DNA of 64,000 nucleotides from Alphaproteobacteria bacterium. GTDB taxonomy: Bacteria; Pseudomonadota; Alphaproteobacteria; M2410. Both the position numbers and the translations under genes were made by a program. The notes beneath the pieces are model-generated. The model was not told the DNA's origin. It made no database searches and worked only from the letters and a program-made list of their open reading frames with translations. Positions 36,449 to 44,237 of this stretch are shown piece after piece; within the stretch, counting starts at the first letter, position 1; each line of letters starts with the position of its first letter. Location of the stretch: assembly GCA_030614785.1 (NCBI GenBank), contig JAUWTJ010000006.1, forward strand, positions 18,560-82,559. Reading direction: 5' to 3'.

Positions 36449-39088
36449 ATGTTGCAACAACTCTCTGCGATTGGCCTCAACAGGCCAAAGACAGTGATGA
36501 GTCTGGTAGCGGTATTGAGCGTTCTGTTCATCGCAGCCGTTACTGTTCCCACACTGCGGCCAGAGGCCATGCATTTCCTCAACGCGCTTCAGATCGATAC
36601 GGATCCGGAGAATATGCTTCCGGCGGACGAACCGGTTCGCGTCTTTCACAATGATCAGAAGCGTGAGTTTTCGCTTTACGATATGGTCGTCGTTGGCATT
36701 GTCAATGAGGTCGACCCGGCAGGAGTTTTTAATCCTGAAACTCTTGGCCGAATTTTTGATCTTACCGAGTATGCCAAAACTCTGACCTGGGAAGATGAGG
36801 GTGGGGAAGCGCACGGCGTCATTGCGGTTGATATCATGGCGCCCTCAACCGTTGACGCGATCGAGCAGGCTGGTCCCGGCTCTGTGTCCTTTAACTGGCT
36901 CATGGCCGCGCCTCCGAAAACCGCAGAAGAAGCGGCTCTCGTTGCCGAAACTGCCCGCAATCTGCCGATGCTGAATGGCACGCTTGTTTCAGACGACGGC
37001 AAGGCAATCGCCCTTTATCTCCCGATCCGAATGAAGGAAGACAGCTTCGATGTGGCCGCGAAACTAGAAACGTTTGCTGCCGAATTTGACGGTGATGATC
37101 TGGTTTATATCACCGGCATGCCTGTCGCGCAGGACCGCTTCGGCGTTGAAATGTTCGTGCAGATGGCGATATCGGCCCCTGCGGCGATGGTTCTCATCTT
37201 CGTCCTGATGTGGATTTTCTTCCGCCAGGTCAATCTGATTGTTGCGCCGATGCTGGTGGCCATGGCATCGGTCATTCTCACCATGGGCCTCCTGGTGGCG
37301 ACCGGTAACACCGTCCACATCATGTCCTCAATGATCCCGATTTTCATCATGCCCATTGCGGTCCTTGATGCGGTGCACATCCTGTCGGATTTCTTTGATC
37401 GCTATCAGGAGACAGGAGACCGCCGCAAGACTCTCGAGGCGGTCATGGAAGAACTTTCGGCGCCGATGTTTTTCACCTCACTGACGACGTTTGCAGGTTT
37501 TGGATCTCTTGCGCTGACGCCCATTCCACCGGTTCAGGTCTTTGGCATATTTGTCGCCTTCGGCGTTCTTGCCGCGTGGTTCCTTACCATCACCATGGTG
37601 CCCGCCTATATCATGTTGATGAAAGAGGAAAGCCTTGAAGGCTTTGGTATGGTTTCAAAAGGCGACGACGGTGGCAATCTCCTGGTCAAGGGGCTGCAGG
37701 GTCTCGGCCGGGTCACTTTTGCTCATGCCCGTCTTGTTATTATTGGAACCTTTGCGCTTGGCGCCCTTGCGATCTATGGCATTGGTCAGATTCAGATCAA
37801 CGATAATCCGGTCCGCTGGTTCGCCCCGGATCACGATATTCGTGTTGCAGACCGGGCCATGAACGAGCGCTTCGCCGGAACCTATATGGCCTACCTCGTG
37901 CTGGAGGGCGATGACGCGGAAACCGGCCTTGAGGATTATGCATCTGCCCTGGGCAGTGAGATGAAAGCGCATGAGCTGAGTTCTCTGCGGGAGCTGGCCG
38001 GGAATGTCTCAACGCTTTCCGCCACCGCCGCGGATAGTCAAGCGCTTGTCTTGGCTCTTTCCGAAGAAGCCACGCGCCGCCTTGATGCGGCAGAAGGAGA
38101 TGACTGGATTGTCTGGGATGATGCTGTCTTGTGGCTCGACGCGCTCGGGCAGAGAGGCGAGATTTTCAAAACACCGGAAGTCTTGACCTGGCTTGAAGGC
38201 CTTCAGTCCTACCTCCACGGGCTTGAGACGGTTGGCAAATCGAGTTCGATTGTTGATGTCATCAAGACCGTCCACCGTGAGCTCTTTGAGGGCGAGACTG
38301 AAGCCTTCCGCATTCCCGATACGAGGGGGGCAGTGGCTCAGACCTTGCTTACCTATCAGAATTCTCACCGTCCTCAGGATCTCTGGCATTTTGTTACGCC
38401 CGACTATCGCAAGGCCAATTTCTGGATCCAGCTCAAGAGCGGCGACAACCGCGATATGTCGGCGGTTCAAGACTCTGTTGCGGCCTACATCAGTGACAAT
38501 CCTCCGCCGCAAGCCGTCAGCGCGAACTGGTTTGGCCTTACCCATATCAATGTGGTCTGGCAGGACAAGATGGTCTCGGGCATGGCAAAGGCCTTTATCT
38601 CGAGCTTCATTGTTGTCCTTGTTTTGATGACCATCCTGTTCCGCTCGGTGCTTTGGGGGCTGCTCGCCATGATCCCACTGACGGTGACGATTGCGTTCAT
38701 TTATGGGCTCATTGGCCTTGTCGGTAAGGACTACGATATGCCGGTCGCGGTGCTGTCCTCGTTGTCGCTTGGTCTTGCGGTTGACTATGCAATCCACTTC
38801 CTTGCCCGCAGCCGCTATCAGCGTGCGAAAAACCCTGACTGGAAGTCGAGTGTACCGGCTGTCTTTGGTGAACCGGCCCGGGCCATCACGCGCAATGTCA
38901 TTGTGCTGGGTGTCGGCTTCCTGCCGCTCCTTGCCGCAACTCTTGTGCCATACAAGACGGTCGGCTTTTTCATCTCGGCCATATTATTGTTCGCCGGATT
39001 GGCAACGCTGGTTATCCTGCCAGCTCTCATCCGGCTCTTCGAGCGCTGGCTCTTCCCCCAAACCGCCGCGCCCGTCACCCTGAAGTAA
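36449..39088 (+). CDS. MMPL/RND-superfamily transporter
   Basis: 879-residue inner-membrane proton-driven exporter with the duplicated RND layout: helix at about residues 15-35, a periplasmic loop of about 190 residues, a helix bundle at about 235-400, a further helix near 430-450, a second large periplasmic loop, and a terminal bundle at about 710-870. Each bundle carries an intramembrane Asp (IAVLDAVHILSDFFDRY and GLAVDYAIHFLARSRY), the proton-relay position. MMPL/HpnN-type members move lipids or hydrophobic compounds rather than drugs through TolC. It is followed 12 bases later by a LolA-like protein, so the cargo is probably lipidic or hydrophobic (inference). Confidence 0.9.
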   Translation: MLQQLSAIGLNRPKTVMSLVAVLSVLFIAAVTVPTLRPEAMHFLNALQIDTDPENMLPADEPVRVFHNDQKREFSLYDMVVVGIVNEVDPAGVFNPETLGRIFDLTEYAKTLTWEDEGGEAHGVIAVDIMAPSTVDAIEQAGPGSVSFNWLMAAPPKTAEEAALVAETARNLPMLNGTLVSDDGKAIALYLPIRMKEDSFDVAAKLETFAAEFDGDDLVYITGMPVAQDRFGVEMFVQMAISAPAAMVLIFVLMWIFFRQVNLIVAPMLVAMASVILTMGLLVATGNTVHIMSSMIPIFIMPIAVLDAVHILSDFFDRYQETGDRRKTLEAVMEELSAPMFFTSLTTFAGFGSLALTPIPPVQVFGIFVAFGVLAAWFLTITMVPAYIMLMKEESLEGFGMVSKGDDGGNLLVKGLQGLGRVTFAHARLVIIGTFALGALAIYGIGQIQINDNPVRWFAPDHDIRVADRAMNERFAGTYMAYLVLEGDDAETGLEDYASALGSEMKAHELSSLRELAGNVSTLSATAADSQALVLALSEEATRRLDAAEGDDWIVWDDAVLWLDALGQRGEIFKTPEVLTWLEGLQSYLHGLETVGKSSSIVDVIKTVHRELFEGETEAFRIPDTRGAVAQTLLTYQNSHRPQDLWHFVTPDYRKANFWIQLKSGDNRDMSAVQDSVAAYISDNPPPQAVSANWFGLTHINVVWQDKMVSGMAKAFISSFIVVLVLMTILFRSVLWGLLAMIPLTVTIAFIYGLIGLVGKDYDMPVAVLSSLSLGLAVDYAIHFLARSRYQRAKNPDWKSSVPAVFGEPARAITRNVIVLGVGFLPLLAATLVPYKTVGFFISAILLFAGLATLVILPALIRLFERWLFPQTAAPVTLK

Positions 39089-39100
39089 GGAGTAATCCCC

Positions 39101-39901
39101 ATGTTGAAAAAACTTGCTCATGCCGCTGCAGGCTTTGCCTTTGCCGCCCTTGTCGGCGGATCAGCCGCTGCACTTGAAGTCGACGAGATTGTCGCCAAGG
39201 CCAATGCCACCGCCTACTACCAGGGCGACGATGGCCGCGCCAAGGTCAATATGACCATCACCGACAGTCAGGGCCGCGAGCGGGCCCGCGCCTTCACCAT
39301 TTTGCGCAAGGACAAGGGCGTCGATGCGACGAGCGGTGATCAATTGTTCTACGTTCACTTTGTCAAACCGGCTGATGTCAACAAGACATCCTTCCTTGTG
39401 TGGAAACATATCGGGACGGATGATGATCGCTGGCTCTATCTGCCAGCGCTTGATCTGGTGAAACGCATCGCGGCGTCGGACAAGCGTTCGAGCTTTGTTG
39501 GCTCGCATTTCTTCTACGAGGATGTCTCGGGTCGCAATCCGGATCTCGATAGCCATGTGCTGACAGAGGAGAGCGACACCTATTATGTCCTGACGAGCAC
39601 GCCAAGAGAAGCCGGCAGTGTTGAGTTCGCCTCCTACACGAGCTGGATCCACAAGACGACTTTCCTTGCTGTCAAAATTGAATATCAGGACAAGCAAGGC
39701 GAAGTTTACCGGACCTATGAAGCGCTCGGCGTTGAAATGATTGATGGTCATCCGACGGTGACGTCGTCTCGCATGTCTGATCACAAACAGGGCGGAGCAA
39801 CATCCATGACCTATGAGGATGTGCGCTACGACACCGGTCTTGCGGACGATATCTTTTCAGAGCGTTACCTGCGCAATCCGCCACGTAAATTGCTGCGCTA
39901 G
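39101..39901 (+). CDS. LolA-like outer-membrane lipoprotein-sorting family protein
   Basis: 266 residues with a signal peptide (basic MLKKLAHAA, hydrophobic core, probable cleavage after GSAAALE). The mature part fits the PF17131-type LolA-like half barrel: DEIVAKANATAYYQGDDGR, VNMTITDSQGRERARAFTIL, VKPADVNKTSFLVWKHI, DDRWLYLPALDLVKRIAASD and GSHFFYEDVSGR. Such proteins accompany MMPL/RND transporters and bind a hydrophobic ligand in the periplasm. Placed between the transporter and the beta-barrel, it would shuttle the substrate across the periplasm. It is 12 bases behind the transporter. Confidence 0.87.
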   Translation: MLKKLAHAAAGFAFAALVGGSAAALEVDEIVAKANATAYYQGDDGRAKVNMTITDSQGRERARAFTILRKDKGVDATSGDQLFYVHFVKPADVNKTSFLVWKHIGTDDDRWLYLPALDLVKRIAASDKRSSFVGSHFFYEDVSGRNPDLDSHVLTEESDTYYVLTSTPREAGSVEFASYTSWIHKTTFLAVKIEYQDKQGEVYRTYEALGVEMIDGHPTVTSSRMSDHKQGGATSMTYEDVRYDTGLADDIFSERYLRNPPRKLLR

Positions 39902-39918
39902 AGGCGGGAAGGGTGCTC

Positions 39919-41322
39919 ATGAGAAATCTTGCCAGATATGTTGGACCGATGGTTCTCGGTCTTGGGCTCGCTAACCACGCTTTGGCCGGTGAGCCTGCCC
40001 TGCCTGCCGGTCTGGGCGGGGCGCCTGCGCAGACGCAGGAACCCTCTTTGCCGACGGGCCTTGGCAGTCTTGAGGTGACACCGACGCAAGAGACGAAGGC
40101 AGCGCCCTCTGCATGGGACGCCCTGGATCTTGGCGGGTTTTATGAGCTGAGGTATGGCCACCGTCTTTCCGGAGTTGGAAACTACAAGGATACGACCCTG
40201 GGCGAGGCGCGGTTTCAGATTGAGTCAACGTGGTCGAGCGATTGGGCTACTTTTAATCTGACAACAGACCTTGTTGCCGATCAGGTGCTTGAAGATGGAG
40301 CCGTGGATCTTGAAAACGGCGAGGGCTGGATCGATCTGAGAGAAGCCTCTGTGCTGCTTCGCCCCCTCGACACGCTTGATCTCAAGATCGGCAGGCAGGT
40401 CCTCACCTGGGGCACCGGCGATCTGGTTTTCATCAATGACCTTTTCCCCAAGGACTGGAACGCATTCTTTATCGGACGCGATGATGAATATCTGAAAGCG
40501 CCGTCGGATGCGATCAAGGCCTCCATCTATGTCGGCGGTATCACCCTGGACGGGGTCCTGACGCCGCGCTTTGATTCAGATCGCTTCATCGATGGCAGAC
40601 GGCTGACCTTCTTTGATCCCCTGGCGGGCGGGATAAAGACGCAACCTCTAGCCTTGTCAGTCGCTGCCCGCGATCAATACGGCGACGATTGGGAAGGGGC
40701 GTTTCGCGCCAGCGGACAGGTGAAGTCTTTTGAATGGGCCGGCTATCTTTACCGCGGGTATTGGAAGAGCCCGATGGGCTTTGATCCGCTGTCTGGCCAG
40801 AACACGTTTCCGGAGCTCAATGTCTATGGGGCAAGCCTGCGCGGACCTCTTGGCGGCGGCATCGCTCATGGGGAGATCGGCTATTATGATGCCAGGGACG
40901 GAGGCGCCGCGAGCGACCCCTTCGTGCCAAATTCCGAATGGCGCTTTCTGGCGGGCTTTGAGCGGGAGATTATCTCCGACCTCACAGGTGGTATCCAGAT
41001 TTACGTCGAACATATGTCAGACTATGATGATTATCTGGCAACGCTGCCGATGGGCATGCGGCCCAGAGACGAGACCCGCCAACTTATCACCGTGCGCCTC
41101 ACGCAAATGCTGATGAACCAGAACCTGATGCTTTCAGCCTTCAACTTCTGGTCGCCAACAGACGAGGATGGATATCTGCGCCTCAAGGCCAATTACAAGG
41201 TTTCGGATGCCTGGCAGATTGAGACCGGCGCAATTGTTTTCTACGGGGCGGAAACGGCCAGCTTCTTCGGGCAGTTTGAGGATAATTCCAATGTCTTTGT
41301 GTCCGCTCGTATGAGTTTTTGA
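39919..41322 (+). CDS. DUF1302-like outer-membrane beta-barrel
   Basis: 467-residue protein with a signal peptide ending near ANHALA and a low-complexity Pro/Ala/Gly linker (residues about 25-65) before the barrel. Alternating strands start at GGFYELRYGHRL, and LDLKIGRQVLTWGTGDLVF followed by NDLFPKDWNAFF is the DUF1302-style porin signature. The last residues VFVSARMSF end in the Phe that marks barrel assembly substrates. The GTG at 39913 and ATG at 39919 are both possible; ATG has GGGAAGGG upstream. It completes an inner-membrane, periplasm, outer-membrane set with the two preceding genes. Confidence 0.82.
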   Translation: MRNLARYVGPMVLGLGLANHALAGEPALPAGLGGAPAQTQEPSLPTGLGSLEVTPTQETKAAPSAWDALDLGGFYELRYGHRLSGVGNYKDTTLGEARFQIESTWSSDWATFNLTTDLVADQVLEDGAVDLENGEGWIDLREASVLLRPLDTLDLKIGRQVLTWGTGDLVFINDLFPKDWNAFFIGRDDEYLKAPSDAIKASIYVGGITLDGVLTPRFDSDRFIDGRRLTFFDPLAGGIKTQPLALSVAARDQYGDDWEGAFRASGQVKSFEWAGYLYRGYWKSPMGFDPLSGQNTFPELNVYGASLRGPLGGGIAHGEIGYYDARDGGAASDPFVPNSEWRFLAGFEREIISDLTGGIQIYVEHMSDYDDYLATLPMGMRPRDETRQLITVRLTQMLMNQNLMLSAFNFWSPTDEDGYLRLKANYKVSDAWQIETGAIVFYGAETASFFGQFEDNSNVFVSARMSF

Positions 41323-41485
41323 GCCCCGGATCCCGAAGCCGGATCTCCAACCGGGATAAAACAATGGATCGGGGCGACATTGCTATTGAAAGCACATGCC
41401 AACCCGATAGTATTCTCCGCAAAACGCTTCGCCCGATCGGCGAGGTAAGAAGATCCCGCTCAAACGGGAAACCGGAGGAAAACCT

Positions 41486-42766
41486 ATGCAAGACGATATG
41501 AATTTCGATGTACCCAAGGGGCTTGTCGACTATCTGCGAGTGCTTGACGATTTCATCGAGAAAGAAATCAAGCCGCTGGAAAACAAAGATGACAATATTC
41601 GGTTCTTTGATCACCGCCGCGAAGATGCGCGCACCGACTTGGACCGCGAGGGTCTGCCGAACGAGGAATGGGAGAGGCTTCTTCAGGAAGCCAAACGTCT
41701 CGCCGACGATGCCGGGCACTTCCGCTATCCGTTTCCGAAGGAATATGGCGGGCAGGATGGCACCAACCTTGGCATGGCCGTGATCCGTGAACATCTCGCT
41801 GCAAAAGGTCTTGGTCTGCATAATGATCTGCAGAATGAGCATTCCATTGTCGGCAATAATGTTGGCCTGATGCTGATGTTGAATTACGGCACCGAGGCGC
41901 AAAAGGGTGAATGGGTCGACGATCTTTTGAACCGGCGGCGCGGCTTTGCCTTTGGTATCACCGAACCCGAGCACGGATCCGATGCGACGCATATGGAAAC
42001 AAAAGCTGTGCGCGACGGCGATGACTGGATCATCAATGGTGAGAAGACATGGAACACCGGTATTCACAAGGCAAGCCACGACCTGATCTTTGCGCGCACC
42101 AGCGGTGAGGCCGGCTCCGGGCTCGGGATTTCCTGTTTTCTGGTGCCGTCCAATGCTGCGGGTTTCAAGGTCGAGGAGTATTTGTGGACCTTCAACATGC
42201 CGACGGACCATGCCCATGTCTCGCTCAAGGATGTTCGCGTGCCGGACAGTGCGATCTTTGGCGGCGAGGGGCAGGGCCTACAGGTCGTGCAGCATTTCTT
42301 CAACGAAAACCGCATTCGTCAGGCTGCTTCCAGCCTCGGCGCGGCGCAGTTCTGCGTCAATGAAGCAGTGCGATATGCCGGTGAGCGCAAACCTTTCGGC
42401 AAGCCGCTTTCGACCAATCAGGGCATCCAGTTCCCGCTTGTGGAGCTTCAGTCGACATGCGAAATGCTGCGTGCTCTGATCCAGAAAACCGCGTGGCAGA
42501 TGGACAAATACGGTGCGTTCAGTGTTTCCGACAAGGTCTCCATGTGTAACTACCAGGCGAACCGTCTGTGCTGCGATGCGGCCGACCGGGCGATGCAGGT
42601 GTTTGGCGGCATGGGGTATTCGCGCTATCAACCGTTTGAACATATCTACCGTCACCATCGCCGCTACCGGATCACAGAAGGTGCAGAGGAAATTCAGATG
42701 CGCCGGGTTGCGGGTTACATGTTTGGCTACATGAGCCAGAAGGCACCCAAGGGTGTGAAAGAGTAA
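41486..42766 (+). CDS. Acyl-CoA dehydrogenase, single-subunit type
   Basis: 426 residues. N-terminal FDVPKGLVDYLRVLDDFIEKE is longer than in the paired enzymes. The flavin domain has GFAFGITEPEHGSDATHMET and GDDWIINGEKTWNTGIHKA, and the C domain has HGG-equivalent QVFGGMGYSRYQPFEHIYRHHR. The catalytic loop reads RITEGAEEIQMRRV, so the canonical Glu of medium-chain-type enzymes is present, unlike the two heteromeric pairs here. The order with the following phosphotransferase mirrors human ACAD10/11, where the kinase-like domain acts on 4-hydroxyacyl-CoA; the same pathway is plausible. 163 bases precede it, with a TCGCC-CGATC-GGCGA inverted repeat at 41429-41443. Confidence 0.88.
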   Translation: MQDDMNFDVPKGLVDYLRVLDDFIEKEIKPLENKDDNIRFFDHRREDARTDLDREGLPNEEWERLLQEAKRLADDAGHFRYPFPKEYGGQDGTNLGMAVIREHLAAKGLGLHNDLQNEHSIVGNNVGLMLMLNYGTEAQKGEWVDDLLNRRRGFAFGITEPEHGSDATHMETKAVRDGDDWIINGEKTWNTGIHKASHDLIFARTSGEAGSGLGISCFLVPSNAAGFKVEEYLWTFNMPTDHAHVSLKDVRVPDSAIFGGEGQGLQVVQHFFNENRIRQAASSLGAAQFCVNEAVRYAGERKPFGKPLSTNQGIQFPLVELQSTCEMLRALIQKTAWQMDKYGAFSVSDKVSMCNYQANRLCCDAADRAMQVFGGMGYSRYQPFEHIYRHHRRYRITEGAEEIQMRRVAGYMFGYMSQKAPKGVKE

Positions 42767-42788
42767 ACCTGCTGGAGGAATATGATCG

Positions 42789-44237
42789 ATGGAAGCCGAT
42801 ACGGGGGCCTTCGAGGAAAAACTCGCACGCGTACTTCAAGCGCATATCCCGGATTGCCGCTCGCTGAAATCCTGTGATCGGCTGTCCGGCGGGGCAAGTC
42901 AGGAGACCTACCGGCTCATCGTTGAGACGGGTGAGGGCGAGCGCCCCATGGCCATGCGGCGTGCGCCGGGCGGCATTGTTGATGAAACGGTGGGTGCACG
43001 GCCGGGCCTTGCCGCAGAGGCCGCGCTCTTCCGTCTTGCCCGGGATGCTGGCGTGCCGGAGCCGGAGGTCTATTACGTTCTGGAAGAAGCCGACGGGCTT
43101 GGTCATGGCTTCATTATGGAATGGCTTGACGGCGAGGCTCTGGGAGCGAAGATTGCGCGCGCGCCCGAGTTTGCTGAAATCCGCCCGAAGCTGGCTTTTC
43201 AATGCGGTGAAATACTTGCCCGCATTCACACGATTGATATGACAGCGCCTGGTCTTGGCGGTCGGCTGCACGAGATGACACCGGCGCAGTTTGTTACCCA
43301 GACATGGGACAATTACAAAGCCTTTGATACGGCCCAGCCGATGATTGATTTTACCGGTCGATGGCTCATGGAGAATTTACCTCAAGTCAGCGAGATGTGC
43401 CTCGTGCACAATGATTTCCGCAACGGCAATTTCATGGTTATGCCGGATGTCGGCGTGACCGCTGTGCTCGACTGGGAGATCGCCCATATCGGCGATCCGA
43501 TGCGGGATCTGGGCTGGCTTTGTACCAATTCGTGGCGCTTCGGAAAGACCGAACTGCCGGTCGGTGGGTTTGGAACGCGAGAGGATCTCTTCGCGGGATA
43601 CGAATCCGTTAGCGGGCGAAAAGTCGATCCGGCGCATGTGAAATTCTGGGAGGTCTTTGGCTCCTTCTGGTGGGCCGCCAGCAGCCTTGGCATGGCGGAA
43701 CATTACCGTCACGGGCCCGACGCCTCTGTCGAGCGTCCGGCCATCGGGCGGCGCTCCTCGGAATGTCAGGTCGACTGCGTCAATCTTCTGATCCCCGGTC
43801 CGGTCGAAAAGCCGGAACCGGTTGCCATGACGCTTTCATCCAATATGCCGCGCTCGGGCGAATTACTCGCCAGCATGAGTGACTTCCTGCGCGGCGATGT
43901 TATGAACGAGACAAGGGGGCGGACGAATTTTCTGGCCCGCGTGGCGGCGAACTCGGTCGATATCGTGTTGCGCGAGCTGGAACTGGCACCTGCTCACAAC
44001 GAGCGTCAGCAAGCGGAACTTGAAAGCCTGCTCGGCAAAAAAGGCAATCTTGAAACCCTACAATGGGAGCTCACCCATGCGCTGCGCGACGGGTCCATGG
44101 CGCTCGACAAGCCGGATCTTGCTGGTTTTCTGCGCCAGAGCGTGGTTACGCAAATCGCCATTGATCAGCCCAAATACTCGGGCTATCGCACGGCGCTTGA
44201 GCAGGGCGGTGTTAAAGATGCGGGCTCTAGACGCTGA
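42789..44237 (+). CDS. APH-like phosphotransferase fused to a DUF6285 domain
   Basis: 482 residues. Residues about 1-330 are an aminoglycoside-phosphotransferase/ACAD10-11-type kinase domain: CDRLSGGASQETYRL as the nucleotide loop, CLVHNDFRNGNFMV as the catalytic loop and VLDWEIAHIGDPMRDLGWL as the metal motif. Residues about 345-475 match the DUF6285 pattern of small proteins usually encoded separately just downstream: LLASMSDFLRGDVMNE, FLARVAANSVDIVLRELELA, WELTHALRDGSMALD. The fusion supports a direct partnership. It follows the dehydrogenase by 22 bases and overlaps the kinase gene on the other strand by 11. Probably part of 4-hydroxyacyl-CoA catabolism (inference). Confidence 0.85.
   Translation: MEADTGAFEEKLARVLQAHIPDCRSLKSCDRLSGGASQETYRLIVETGEGERPMAMRRAPGGIVDETVGARPGLAAEAALFRLARDAGVPEPEVYYVLEEADGLGHGFIMEWLDGEALGAKIARAPEFAEIRPKLAFQCGEILARIHTIDMTAPGLGGRLHEMTPAQFVTQTWDNYKAFDTAQPMIDFTGRWLMENLPQVSEMCLVHNDFRNGNFMVMPDVGVTAVLDWEIAHIGDPMRDLGWLCTNSWRFGKTELPVGGFGTREDLFAGYESVSGRKVDPAHVKFWEVFGSFWWAASSLGMAEHYRHGPDASVERPAIGRRSSECQVDCVNLLIPGPVEKPEPVAMTLSSNMPRSGELLASMSDFLRGDVMNETRGRTNFLARVAANSVDIVLRELELAPAHNERQQAELESLLGKKGNLETLQWELTHALRDGSMALDKPDLAGFLRQSVVTQIAIDQPKYSGYRTALEQGGVKDAGSRR

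Noticed and set aside
41429..41443. TCGCC-CGATC-GGCGA inverted repeat before the acyl-CoA dehydrogenase
   Set aside because: Only five-base arms in G+C-rich sequence and no nearby regulator gene; too weak to call an operator.
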